From: Bryobacteraceae bacterium
GTDB taxonomy: Bacteria; Acidobacteriota; Terriglobia; Bryobacterales; Bryobacteraceae
Assembly: GCA_026002855.1 (NCBI GenBank)
Contig: BPGD01000001.1
Span: 3,542,001 to 3,606,000, forward strand
DNA: 64,000 nucleotides
Direction: 5' to 3'
The position numbers and the translations under genes are program-made. Shown here in pieces: positions 1-8,632 of the stretch. Every line of letters starts with the position of its first letter. The first letter of the stretch is position 1. The notes beneath the pieces were generated by a model. The model saw nothing but the letters and a program-made list of their open reading frames with translations, did not search any database and was not told the DNA's origin.

Positions 1-257
1 CGCCGCGCTTTTTGCGGCGGCGGCGCCGCGGGCGCGGCCTCGCGGGGCTCCTCCGGCGCCGGCAGCGATTCGATGCCCGCAATCGAAGAGGCGGGCAGCT
101 CGATGCGGCCGCCTTCGAAATACAGGACGCAGCGGGCTTCGCCGTGCAGACACTCGGCTTGCAGGGCGCTCATCTGCGCGCCCGTCGTGAAGGTGACCAG
201 CACGGCGCCGCGGGCGGAGACGGCCAGAAACAAAAGCGGCAGAAAATGTTTGCTCAC
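1..257 (-). CDS. Exported protein, N-terminal fragment (possibly lytic transglycosylase)
   Basis: The reverse strand from a GTG at 257 reads an open frame to the window edge, about 85 residues. It begins MSKHFLPLLFLAVSARGAVL, a short basic start plus hydrophobic core typical of a signal peptide. A compact segment follows with the pattern 'VLYFEGGRIELPASSIAGIE', then a proline/alanine-rich stretch that looks like a linker. Short segments like this, followed by a Pro-rich linker, occur in front of SLT transglycosylase domains in Acidobacteria. That is family memory, and the catalytic domain lies outside the window. The start lies 34 bases after the stop of the upstream M14 peptidase on the same strand, so co-transcription is likely. 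No strong ribosome binding site is visible. Confidence 0.5.
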   Translation of the reverse strand, partial: MSKHFLPLLFLAVSARGAVLVTFTTGAQMSALQAECLHGEARCVLYFEGGRIELPASSIAGIESLPAPEEPREAAPAAPPPQKAR

Positions 258-291
258 GCCCGGCCGGCGCGGCTGCTTGCGGCGGATCGGC

Positions 292-3225
292 TCACTGCAC
301 GTCATCGCCGGCGAAATCGTCCTCACCTGAAGCGGACTGCTGCCGGCCGGGGGCGGCCGGCCGGCCTGCGTTCAGGTGTTCAAAGTGCATGGCGGCGTTC
401 AGCAGCAGCATGAAGCTGCCCTGCGTCTGCTGGCGCCACATGGGGTTCATGGCGAAAAGCAGATAGTGGCCCCTGCCGCGTGGCACGTCGATGAGCGCGG
501 GCCGGCCGGCGAGCTCGCGACCGCCGGCCAGCATGCCGGACACGAGCAGTTCTTTCTCGCCGGCGAAGCGCATCAGCACGCGCGGGCGCTCCTGCGGCGG
601 CGGCAGATAGGCTCGCATGGCCTCCATCATCTCTTCGCTCATCTCGCCGGGACGCACGGGCGGCGCAGGGGGTGCGGGCGGTCGGCCCTGCACCACGTCC
701 GGATCATCCAGCCCGCCGCGGCCGGAAGGACGTGAAGCCGGCTGCTGTCCGCCGGCCTGGCCTCCGGGGCCTCGGCCCAGCCCTCCAGCAAGACTGACGT
801 TGAACACCGGCGCGGTGTTGAAATAAACCGGCAACCGGCCCTCGTAGCCGTACATCACCGGGCTGCCCGGGTCGGCCACTTCGGCATTCAGAACCGAGCC
901 GCGGGCGCGCAGTTCGCGCGCCGGTTCGATGGTGACGCCGTCCACCAGGCCGAAGTCGATGGGCAGGGACGAGTTGCCGGCGATGGTCACAAACAGCCCG
1001 CCCTCCTCGACAAAGCGGCGGATGTTGGCGAGGCCCTCCAGCTCGATGCCGCCGCGGATGTCGTCGGTCTGGTCGGGCGACGTCCCGAGATTGGGCGTCA
1101 GTTCGGACGCCTTCCACGGGATGGGCTCGCCGCGTTTTGGAATGCCCTGAAGAAGGCGGCGCGAATCGGCGTTCACGTGTCCGAGGACGATGACGTCGTA
1201 TTTTTGGCGCAGGTTCGGGGTGTCGCGCAGCGTGTGGACCGAGATGTAGTCGTAGGGGACGCCCGTCGACTCGAGCCCGAGCCGGAACCAGCCCTCGTTC
1301 TGCGTGTTGGTCCAGGTGTGGACCAGCGCGATGCGAGGCGCGGCCACCGGGTGCGAGTCCGTCCCGGGCATCTCCGCCACAGCCTGTAGGGTGAGCCCGA
1401 CCTCGCGCGCGGCCTGTTCGACCAGCTCGCGCAGGTTGGCGGGATTGCCCTCGGCCGGAAGGATGAAACTGCCGGCGGGGAACTTCTTTCCGGCCGCTTC
1501 GAACGGCTTTTCCGCGGCCAGGAAGCGCACGTTGCGCAGGCGGAAGCGGAAGGTGGCGAGCGCGCGGTCCGCGTTGTGAGCAAGCAGGAAGACGCCGCCC
1601 TGGCCTTCGATGCCGCCCTCGGGCTTCGGCGGGGCCGGCAAAAGAGTGGCGGCGGCCTTGAGAATCGAGACGTCGGTGACGCGCGTTACCGGCACGTTGC
1701 GCAGCGCGCCGAGCGTCCAGCCGGTGTCGTCATAGGGCTGGGTGTCGTTCGGGCTGTAGTACTGGCGGTCCAGGAACATGTCCGCCAGCCGCGAGTAGGG
1801 CTGGTCCATGCGGACGAGGTATGAGCCGCGGGGAAACTTCGCGTTGCCGGCCCCCGCGTCCTCGTCCAGGCGATGAACCTCGACGCCGTGCGTCATGAGC
1901 TGTGCGACGAGGCTGGCGGCCTCGTTGGGACGGGGCGATGGGTGAATCACATATGCCGCAGGACCCTCGGTTACGGCCTTGGCGACGCTGCGTTTGCTCT
2001 TCAGCCAGAAATTCCGCAGGAAATGTTCGCGGTTTTTTGCCGTATAGTCGAGCGCAATCAGCAGCGCGCTCTGCTGGAGGTTGACGTTATTGCGCTGGGA
2101 CCATTTCACCCGCGGCAGGGGCGGGTTGGGCCGGTACCAGGCCCGTTGCGTCTGCGCCTGCGGCACGGTGCGCTCGCGCGTGTCGGCGCCGCCGTTGCCG
2201 AATGTTTCATAGAATCTTCCGATGGCGTTGTGGCCGTGGGCGACCTGCATCATGTAATTGGCGCCCCAGCCGTCGTAAAAGCCCCAGGTCCATACGCCCG
2301 GCACGCCCCGTTTGGTCATTTCCTCGACCTCGTGCCAGGCCATCTTCTGCCACTCGTTGATTTCGATCGGATCGAGCCAGGCGTTGTAGGGGCCCATGCC
2401 GGTGGAGGTGTAGAGGAACGGCACGGATTCGTGCAGGTCATGCACCACCTGCGGATGAAACTCGAGGAATGTGCGGTTGATGTTGCGGCTCAGCGCGAGC
2501 GCCAGCGCGATGCCGTCGCGGTTGTTGTCGTGGGCCACGTATCTGCCCCAGTACAGCAGGGGCGGCGGCGTCCTGCCGGGGTTTGCCTTGCGCCACCGGT
2601 AGAGGTCGACCATGCGCTCGCGCCCGTCCACTTCGATGACCGGCGTGATCATGATGACGAGATTGCGCCTGAGGTTTTCGTAGAACGGCGATTCGGTGAC
2701 GGCCAGGCGGTAGGCCAGCTCCATCAGCATTTCGGGCGATCCGGTCTCCGGCGAGTGGATGGCGCCGGTGGCCCAGTAAAAGGGCACGCCCTCGCTGATG
2801 AGCTTTTCGGCCTCGGCGTCCGGCGTGCGGCGGGGATCGGCCAGATGCGCGGTGATCTGCTTGAGGCGGTCGAGCCGCTTCAGGTTCTCTTCGCTGGAGA
2901 CGAGCACGAGGATCATCTCGCGGCCTTCTTCCGTCTGCCCGATCGGGAGGACGCGGACACGCGGCGAACTGCGGGCCAGCTCGCGCATGTACCGGTGAAC
3001 GTCCCTGGCGTAGGTGAGCCGGTTTTCTGCGCCGGCGATGTAGCCGAGGAACTTTTCAGGCGTGGGCACGGCGGGCGAGGCCGGGAGGTGGTCAACGAGC
3101 TCGGTGAGGAACATCGGACTGGTGGTCGCCTCGCGGATCTTCTTCGTGTAACCCTCGTCGAGCGGCTGGGCCGGGAGGGCGCAAACGGAAACAAGCACGG
3201 CCAGGGGACGGAATGCTGCGCGCAT
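292..3225 (-). CDS. M14 family zinc carboxypeptidase, exported
   Basis: A 977-residue protein that should cleave C-terminal amino acids or small peptides outside the cytoplasm. It starts MRAAFRPLAVLVSVCALPAQ, a signal peptide. The N-terminal third carries the M14 fold. AIHSPETGSPE gives the HxxE zinc pair H157 and E160, and the segment VVHDLHES gives the third ligand, probably H265. The remaining ~600 residues resemble the long C-terminal extensions of acidobacterial M14 proteins, with a glutamine-amidotransferase-like segment and a Gly/Pro-rich stretch. The frame stays open upstream to 3705, but the signal peptide and M14 N-terminus fix the start at 3225. That start codon lies only 21 bases from the divergent threonine synthase start. 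Confidence 0.85.
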   Translation of the reverse strand: MRAAFRPLAVLVSVCALPAQPLDEGYTKKIREATTSPMFLTELVDHLPASPAVPTPEKFLGYIAGAENRLTYARDVHRYMRELARSSPRVRVLPIGQTEEGREMILVLVSSEENLKRLDRLKQITAHLADPRRTPDAEAEKLISEGVPFYWATGAIHSPETGSPEMLMELAYRLAVTESPFYENLRRNLVIMITPVIEVDGRERMVDLYRWRKANPGRTPPPLLYWGRYVAHDNNRDGIALALALSRNINRTFLEFHPQVVHDLHESVPFLYTSTGMGPYNAWLDPIEINEWQKMAWHEVEEMTKRGVPGVWTWGFYDGWGANYMMQVAHGHNAIGRFYETFGNGGADTRERTVPQAQTQRAWYRPNPPLPRVKWSQRNNVNLQQSALLIALDYTAKNREHFLRNFWLKSKRSVAKAVTEGPAAYVIHPSPRPNEAASLVAQLMTHGVEVHRLDEDAGAGNAKFPRGSYLVRMDQPYSRLADMFLDRQYYSPNDTQPYDDTGWTLGALRNVPVTRVTDVSILKAAATLLPAPPKPEGGIEGQGGVFLLAHNADRALATFRFRLRNVRFLAAEKPFEAAGKKFPAGSFILPAEGNPANLRELVEQAAREVGLTLQAVAEMPGTDSHPVAAPRIALVHTWTNTQNEGWFRLGLESTGVPYDYISVHTLRDTPNLRQKYDVIVLGHVNADSRRLLQGIPKRGEPIPWKASELTPNLGTSPDQTDDIRGGIELEGLANIRRFVEEGGLFVTIAGNSSLPIDFGLVDGVTIEPARELRARGSVLNAEVADPGSPVMYGYEGRLPVYFNTAPVFNVSLAGGLGRGPGGQAGGQQPASRPSGRGGLDDPDVVQGRPPAPPAPPVRPGEMSEEMMEAMRAYLPPPQERPRVLMRFAGEKELLVSGMLAGGRELAGRPALIDVPRGRGHYLLFAMNPMWRQQTQGSFMLLLNAAMHFEHLNAGRPAAPGRQQSASGEDDFAGDDVQ

Positions 3226-3246
3226 GTCCCCAGTATGCTTGAAGAG

Positions 3247-4473
3247 ATGACCACCCTGACGCACCTCGAATGCAGCCTCTGTGGAAGACGGCACGAGGCA
3301 GGCCGGCCGTGGAACCTGTGCGAATGCGGGGGGCCGCTGCTGGCGCGCTACGATCTGGAGGCGGCGCGGCGGAGCTGGAGCCGGGAGTGGCTGGCCGGGG
3401 CGCCGGCGTCGATGTGGCGTTACGCGCCGGTGCTGCCGGTTTCGCAGCCGGCATCGATGGTGTCGCTCGGCGAGGGCTGGACGCCGATGATCCGCGCCCG
3501 GCGCTATGGGGAGTCGATCGGGGCCGGCGAGGTGTGGATCAAGGACGAAGGGCTGAACCCGACGGCGTCGTTCAAGGCGCGCGGGCTGGCCTGCTGCATC
3601 TCGATGTGCCGCGAACTGGGCGTGAGGAAGGTGGCCATCGGCAGCGCGGGCAACGCGGCGGGCGCGGCGGCAGCCTATGCCGCCGCGGCCGGAATTGAGG
3701 CCCACATTTTCATGCCGAGGGACGTGCCGGAGGCGAACTACATCGAGTGCATGAGCTACGGGGCGCGCGTTACCCTCGTCGACGGCCTGATCAGCGATTG
3801 CGGCCGCAGGGTGACGGAAGGTCGCGAGCGCGAGGGCTGGTTCGAGATCAACACGCTCAAGGAGCCATACCGCATCGAGGGCAAGAAGACGATGGGCTAC
3901 GAAGTAGCCGAGCAGATGCAGTGGCGGCTGCCGGACGCCATCTTCTATCCGACCGGCGGCGGCGTGGGCCTGATCGGCATGTGGAAAGCCTTTGACGAAA
4001 TGGAGGCGCTTGGCTGGATCGGCCCGGCGCGGCCAAAGATGATCGTGGTCCAGGCGGCGGGCTGCGCCCCGGTGGTCAGGGCGTTTGAGGAAGGGAAGGA
4101 GCGGACGGAATTCTGGCAGAATGCGCGTACCATTTCCTCCGGCCTGCGGGTGCCCAAGCCGTTGGGCGACTTTCTGATTCTGAAAATCGTCCGCGCAAGC
4201 GGAGGAACCTGTGTTGCGGTGGAGGACCGGGAAGCGCTGGAAGCGGGCGCGCGGCTGGGCCGCCTGGAGGGGATTTTCCCCTGTCCGGAAGGAGCGGCCT
4301 GTTTCGCTGCCCTGGAAAAACTGCTGGCCAGCGGTTTTCTCCGGCCGGAAGAGAAAATTGTGATTTTCAATACCGGTTCCGGGCTGAAATATCTTGAGGC
4401 GTATTCCCGGCTTTATCCGCGTGAAACAGGAGGCGCGGCCGACCGGCTGGGCGGCCTGATCACGCCGCGCTGA
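3247..4473 (+). CDS. thrC: Threonine synthase (PLP-dependent)
   Basis: A 408-residue cytoplasmic enzyme converting O-phosphohomoserine to threonine. The first ~30 residues hold a CxxC...CxC cluster (CSLCGRRH, CECGG) like the zinc-ribbon cap of class II threonine synthases. The PLP lysine is K110 in NPTASFKARG. GSAGNAAGA is the phosphate/substrate loop, and the glycine-rich PTGGGVGL binds the cofactor phosphate. Two in-frame ATGs exist, at 3235 and 3247. I use 3247, where the family's N-terminal zinc ribbon begins at once; 3235 would add only four residues. There is no clean Shine-Dalgarno for either. Related PLP ligases such as diaminopropionate lyase are less likely because of the zinc ribbon. 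The gene stands alone on its strand. Confidence 0.85.
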   Translation: MTTLTHLECSLCGRRHEAGRPWNLCECGGPLLARYDLEAARRSWSREWLAGAPASMWRYAPVLPVSQPASMVSLGEGWTPMIRARRYGESIGAGEVWIKDEGLNPTASFKARGLACCISMCRELGVRKVAIGSAGNAAGAAAAYAAAAGIEAHIFMPRDVPEANYIECMSYGARVTLVDGLISDCGRRVTEGREREGWFEINTLKEPYRIEGKKTMGYEVAEQMQWRLPDAIFYPTGGGVGLIGMWKAFDEMEALGWIGPARPKMIVVQAAGCAPVVRAFEEGKERTEFWQNARTISSGLRVPKPLGDFLILKIVRASGGTCVAVEDREALEAGARLGRLEGIFPCPEGAACFAALEKLLASGFLRPEEKIVIFNTGSGLKYLEAYSRLYPRETGGAADRLGGLITPR

Positions 4474-4479
4474 TCAGGC
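4454..4479. terminator. Hairpin spanning two convergent stop codons
   Basis: A perfect 9-base inverted repeat (GCCTGATCA / TGATCAGGC) with an 8-base loop covers the end of thrC and of the convergent GH116 gene. The right arm contains TGATCA, whose two strands supply the TGA stops of both genes. No T-run follows on either strand, so action as a bidirectional terminator is inferred. Confidence 0.45.
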
Positions 4480-7059
4480 GCGCAGCGGCCGTCCGGGTTT
4501 CACCGTGACCGGCGCCGCCAGCGGGACCCTACGGCCGCCCACCGTCAGCGAAGCCATTTCCAGCCGGCCCTCGACGGCTTCGATCCGCACCGGGGCCGTC
4601 CCGTTTTCCCGTACGGGGCCGATTTCGAAGACGCCCCAACCCGTGGCCGTGCTCCAGAAGCCACGGAAGGGGCGCCGGGCCACGGCCGGGGCGATCTCGA
4701 CGGCACGCTCCGCGACATTGGCAAAGAAGCCGCCGTACAGCACCACCGCGCTCCAGGCCGAGAGCGCCCGCGCGTAATGATGGCCGCATTCGGGCTCGTC
4801 GAAGGGGTTGCGCTTCAGGCCGTCGTGGCGCCGCCTAACGGCTTCGATGATGGAGACGCCCTCATCCACCATTCCCATGCCGATCATCTGGGCCGCGGCC
4901 GGGTACTCGATGCCGGTCCAGGCCTCGGCGAAGTAGGGGAAGGGGATGCGCGGCCGCGGGGCTTTTGCGTAATCGCAGATCAGCAGCGCGGCCTCGTCAT
5001 TCAGGGCGTAGATGCGCTGCACGCTCTCGTGTTCGGTGAGCGAGGGCCGCCGGTTGTAGCGCAGGATGGCCCGCAGCGCGGCGAGGATGTGGCCGCGGTC
5101 GAGCAGCGGCCCCAGCCGGCAGAGGTCCGCCTGGTACTGGCCAATGAGCTGATCGGCCAGGCAGCCTTCGCCGAGCTGGTAGTCGGGTTTTTCCGTGTCT
5201 TCCGATCCCATGGTGGAAACCAGCGTCTCGGCGATGGAGGCCCGGGGAAGGCCGCGCACCTTCTGGATGTAATACTCGCCATTGAACAGGTTGGCGTCGA
5301 TCCATGCCGAGCCGCGCCGGAAGAGCTCCTCGCAACGGCGGGCGAACTCCGCGTCACCGGCGGCGCGGGCCAGCTCCACCGCGGCCCGGAGGCCGCCCAG
5401 ATAATAAATGCCGCATTGCGGGTTCGGTCCGTAGAATTCGATGTCGTAGGTGTTATGCTGGGCGCCTTCCATGACGCCGTCACGGTCGGCGTCCCAGCCC
5501 CCGGGAATCCAGCAGAATTCCACGGCCTTTTTCACGGAAGGCCAGATTTCCATCAGCCATTTCCGGTCTCCGGAGAGGCGAAAATCCAGCCAGACTTTCA
5601 TGATCTGGCCCATCTGTCCGTCAGCGGCGGCGAGACCGGAACGGCCGGTTCCTTTCGGCAGAATTTCACGGAAATGGATGGCGCCGCGCTCGTCCATCAT
5701 GTGGCCGAACGACGCGTTGCGCAGGCTCCTGGCGAGCGTTGGAAACAGGAAACTGGTGGCGGACTCGTAGTTCCACACGTGGGTGCAGGAGCCGTAGCAG
5801 CAGCCGCTTTTGTCATTGGCCCCCTCGAAGCCGTGGAATTCGCCGTCGGCGGTGCGGAAGACGACCTGCGTGGCGAGCGTCGAGAGGTTGCTCATTGCCG
5901 CGTCCTTGATGCAGCCCGGCAACGATGTGCTGCGGATCGCCTCGACGAAGGCGCGCGTCCGCCTTTCAAGTTCCGGCAGGTTGGCGGCGAGATGGTGGGC
6001 CGCGCTCCAGGCGTCAGCAAAACGGACGGCGTAGTGGTTGCCGAGAACCGCATTTTCGTTGCCTTTCGATGCGCGCCAGCCGCAGTGGGCCGGCGTGCGG
6101 TTGGGGCATCGCCACGCGAGGACGAACTCGAACCGGGATTCCTGGCCGGGCAGGATCTCGCGGGTGATCGAGACGGCGCCCACGGGCCCGGGCCGTTCCG
6201 GTTCGGGGCCGAGGCGTCCATCCGCCCTGAACGCGTCCCAGAACAGCATTGGGCTGTTGAACCAGCGCTCCCGCGGCCAGCCGCGCCAGAGGCTGACGGC
6301 CGAAGGGTCCCGGGCCGCCAGCACGAACTCTCCCGCGGCCGGATCCTTCGGGTCGAGACCGGGATTGGTCATCACCAGGCCGGCGAGCTGGACGTCACGC
6401 CTCGGCTCGTTCTGACGTGCGTCGGCCGGCGGACGGGCCGCATCCGCCGCGGCGGCCGCGCGAAACGGGTTTTCGATGGAGAAACACAGGCTCACGTTGA
6501 CCGGCATGGGGCCCGGGTTGCTGACAACATATCGCAGCAGTGCCGCCGGCAGGCCGGACTCTTCCGCGTCCAGCGGAAAGATGGGCGTGAAGGCTTCCAG
6601 CGCGAGGCGAACCGGGAGGCGCGAATCCTGAAAGTCGATCCGTGCCATCGGGTACATGGAAGTGAACGTGGCCCCGGCCAGCCTGGGCAAGCCTGGCGCG
6701 TTCGATGTCCCCAGCCCCGATGCGCCCTCATAGGGCGGCAGCAGGCGCGATTCGGCGACCCGCAAGAGCGGCCGTTTCCCACGGGGCTCGGCGCGGATCG
6801 CGGCAAACGCATAGGCAGGCTGATTGCCTTTGTCGGGACGATTGAAAATTTCCCAGTCGCGCAACTGGCCACGTCCGCCCATGGAGATGGATCCGGCGGC
6901 GATGCCGCCCAGCGGCATCGCAATCGTCTGAAGTGCCGGCCCGCGGAAGACCCGCGGCCAGTCGATGACGCCTGCGGCCGCCCCCGCGCCGGGCTGTGCC
7001 TGGGCCGCGGCCGGCAGCGCAGCGGCGGTCTTGAGAAATGTTCTCCGGTTGGCACGCAT
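4474..7059 (-). CDS. GH116 family glycoside hydrolase, Tat-exported
   Basis: An 861-residue protein of the family that includes GBA2-type non-lysosomal glucosylceramidases and bacterial beta-glucosidases. It starts MRANRRTFLKTAAALPAAA, a twin-arginine signal, so it should be exported folded. An N-terminal beta-sandwich region (about 35-330) precedes an (alpha/alpha)6 catalytic domain. By comparison with GH116, the glutamate in CTHVWNYES is the likely nucleophile and the aspartate in NTYDIEFYGP the acid/base. That assignment is from memory of the family. The substrate cannot be told from sequence. The gene ends exactly where the convergent thrC ends, with no base between the stops. Confidence 0.85.
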   Translation of the reverse strand: MRANRRTFLKTAAALPAAAQAQPGAGAAAGVIDWPRVFRGPALQTIAMPLGGIAAGSISMGGRGQLRDWEIFNRPDKGNQPAYAFAAIRAEPRGKRPLLRVAESRLLPPYEGASGLGTSNAPGLPRLAGATFTSMYPMARIDFQDSRLPVRLALEAFTPIFPLDAEESGLPAALLRYVVSNPGPMPVNVSLCFSIENPFRAAAAADAARPPADARQNEPRRDVQLAGLVMTNPGLDPKDPAAGEFVLAARDPSAVSLWRGWPRERWFNSPMLFWDAFRADGRLGPEPERPGPVGAVSITREILPGQESRFEFVLAWRCPNRTPAHCGWRASKGNENAVLGNHYAVRFADAWSAAHHLAANLPELERRTRAFVEAIRSTSLPGCIKDAAMSNLSTLATQVVFRTADGEFHGFEGANDKSGCCYGSCTHVWNYESATSFLFPTLARSLRNASFGHMMDERGAIHFREILPKGTGRSGLAAADGQMGQIMKVWLDFRLSGDRKWLMEIWPSVKKAVEFCWIPGGWDADRDGVMEGAQHNTYDIEFYGPNPQCGIYYLGGLRAAVELARAAGDAEFARRCEELFRRGSAWIDANLFNGEYYIQKVRGLPRASIAETLVSTMGSEDTEKPDYQLGEGCLADQLIGQYQADLCRLGPLLDRGHILAALRAILRYNRRPSLTEHESVQRIYALNDEAALLICDYAKAPRPRIPFPYFAEAWTGIEYPAAAQMIGMGMVDEGVSIIEAVRRRHDGLKRNPFDEPECGHHYARALSAWSAVVLYGGFFANVAERAVEIAPAVARRPFRGFWSTATGWGVFEIGPVRENGTAPVRIEAVEGRLEMASLTVGGRRVPLAAPVTVKPGRPLRA

Positions 7060-7087
7060 GGCCGCAATCTATCACCACGCCAGGGTC

Positions 7088-7116
7088 TTGACAAATGGCG
7101 AATAAAGAGCGAATAT
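7088..7116 (+). promoter_or_regulatory. Candidate sigma-70 promoter for the radical SAM gene
   Basis: A perfect -35 TTGACA at 7088-7093 is followed after 17 bases by GAATAT, a weak -10. The predicted transcription start falls at about 7123, which is also the most likely GTG start codon of the next gene. The transcript could therefore be leaderless. Confidence 0.4.
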
Positions 7117-7122
7117 CAACGT

Positions 7123-8157
7123 GTGGCAGGAGGGATCGCGACGAAAGCCAAGCGTGCGCTGCTGCTTGCTGGCAAGCGCCTGACCGAATACCGGCTGCTT
7201 GAGACCGGGCGGCTGCTAAACCGCTGCGAGGCCGGCAGCCTGATGCCCTTCCAGTGGACCATCAACCCGTACCGCGGCTGCGAATTCGGCTGCGGCTATT
7301 GCTATGCGCGCTACACGCACGAGTACATGGAGCTGGAAGCGGAAGCGTTTGCGCGAGTCGTGTACGTGAAACAATTTCGGCGGGATTTGTTTGAGCGCGA
7401 ACTTCGCGCGGTACGCCCCGGCGAATGGATCGCCATCGGGACGGCCACGGACCCCTACCAGCCGGCCGAGCGGCGCTTTCACAACACGAGGGCCGTGCTG
7501 GAGGTGCTGGCGGGGCAGGCGGGGCTGCGGGTTGCGGTGACGACGAAGTCGGACCTGGTCAGCCGGGACCTTGATGTACTCGTGCGGCTGTCGGCGAGAA
7601 ACCGGCTGCGGGTGAACCTGACGGTCACGACGCTGGACGCGCGGCTGGCGCGGCGGCTGGAGCCTGGCGCGCCGCGGCCGGATCTGCGACTGCGGGCGCT
7701 GTCCCGGCTGGCTGAGGCGGGCATCGAGACGGGCATCTTCGCCAGCCCGGTGCTGCCGGGGCTCAATGACGGGCCTGGGCAACTGGAGGCGGTGGCCAGG
7801 GCGGCGCGGGCGGCCGGAGCAGAACATTTCGGGGCGCAAATGGTTTTTCTGAGGGACCCGGCGCGGCGCGTCTTTCTCGACGTGCTGCGGCGCGAGTTTC
7901 CGCGGCTGGCCGGCCGCTATGAAAGGATGTTCGCGCGCGCTGCCCGCGCGCCGGAACCGCTTCAGCGTGCGCTGCAACTGCGCGTCGAAAGGATCCGCGA
8001 GGAACTGGGCTTCGGCGTCCCGCGTGAATCCGCCGCGCCGGTCTGGGGCCAGATGGACCTGTTTGCCGCAAACGGCCTTTCGTCGGACGGCGGCAATGTG
8101 CTGGTGCGGTTGCAGAGCACCGTGCGGATGGCGGCGGAAGCGGCCTGCGCCGGCTGA
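7123..8157 (+). CDS. SPL-family radical SAM protein
   Basis: A 344-residue radical SAM enzyme of the spore-photoproduct-lyase-like family found widely in non-sporulating bacteria. The Fe-S motif is C53xxxC57xxC60 in CEFGCGYCYARYTH. The following TATDPYQPAE and the segment RRFHNTRAVLEV are typical of this subfamily. The reaction is unknown; DNA photolesion repair is one guess from the family name. The start is uncertain. GTG 7123 fits homologue length and a leaderless promoter. A strong AGGAGGG lies just inside the frame at 7128-7134 but has no ATG, GTG or TTG at a suitable distance. The frame is open far upstream, antisense to the GH116 gene, and that part is not coding. Confidence 0.8.
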   Translation: MAGGIATKAKRALLLAGKRLTEYRLLETGRLLNRCEAGSLMPFQWTINPYRGCEFGCGYCYARYTHEYMELEAEAFARVVYVKQFRRDLFERELRAVRPGEWIAIGTATDPYQPAERRFHNTRAVLEVLAGQAGLRVAVTTKSDLVSRDLDVLVRLSARNRLRVNLTVTTLDARLARRLEPGAPRPDLRLRALSRLAEAGIETGIFASPVLPGLNDGPGQLEAVARAARAAGAEHFGAQMVFLRDPARRVFLDVLRREFPRLAGRYERMFARAARAPEPLQRALQLRVERIREELGFGVPRESAAPVWGQMDLFAANGLSSDGGNVLVRLQSTVRMAAEAACAG

Positions 8158-8202
8158 GGGGGCTCCGGCCGAGACAGCGCGCTTCGGGCTAGGCTGAGAC
8201 TG

Positions 8203-8622
8203 ATGGCGGTGTTTCAGAAGACGATCCGGCTCTCCACGCGGGGCAACTGCCACGTGATCGACATCAGCGCCGAGGTGGCGCGCGCGGTGGAAGAAAGCGG
8301 CGTGCGCACGGGCATCGTCAATGTGAGCGGCGTGGGCTCCACGCTGGGCGTGACCACGATCGAATATGAACCCGGCGCCGTTCAGGATCTGAGGGATGCG
8401 CTCGACCGCATCGCGCCGGTCCACGACAGCTATGCGCACAACGCGCGCTGGGGCGACCACAACGGATTCGCGCATCTGCGCAGCGCGCTGATGGGGGCCT
8501 CGAAAACATTTCCGGTGCAGAATGGCCGGCCGCACACCGGCGTCTGGCAGCAGGTCGTGCTGTGCGACTTTGACGACCGCCCCCGGCAGCGGGAGATCAC
8601 CGTGACGGTGATCGGCGAATAA
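8203..8622 (+). CDS. YjbQ family protein (UPF0047)
   Basis: A 139-residue cytoplasmic protein of the YjbQ family, members of which have been reported to have thiamine phosphate synthase activity. The diagnostic histidines and acidic residues are present in HNARWGDHNGFAHLRSALMG, and the segment GIVNVSGVGSTLGVTTIEYE is a family core strand. The family's usual length is about 130-140 residues, so the gene is complete. It lies 45 bases after the radical SAM gene on the same strand. The convergent kinase gene begins 10 bases after its stop. Whether it truly serves thiamine synthesis here is unknown, as no thi genes are nearby. Confidence 0.85.
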   Translation: MAVFQKTIRLSTRGNCHVIDISAEVARAVEESGVRTGIVNVSGVGSTLGVTTIEYEPGAVQDLRDALDRIAPVHDSYAHNARWGDHNGFAHLRSALMGASKTFPVQNGRPHTGVWQQVVLCDFDDRPRQREITVTVIGE

Positions 8623-8632
8623 AACAACGTCG

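Noticed and set aside
1873-3200. Long open frame on the plus strand opposite the M14 peptidase, continuous with thrC
   Set aside because: It is the antisense of a gene with clear catalytic motifs, and thrC homology begins only at about 3247. Such shadows are expected at this GC content.
4777-7122. Long open frame on the plus strand opposite the GH116 gene, continuous with the radical SAM gene
   Set aside because: No domain is visible in it, while the opposite strand has Tat signal and catalytic motifs.
7095-7202. ATG-initiated 35-codon frame overlapping the start of the radical SAM gene
   Set aside because: It is out of frame with the enzyme, has no ribosome site and no recognisable product; a leader peptide cannot be excluded but nothing supports it.
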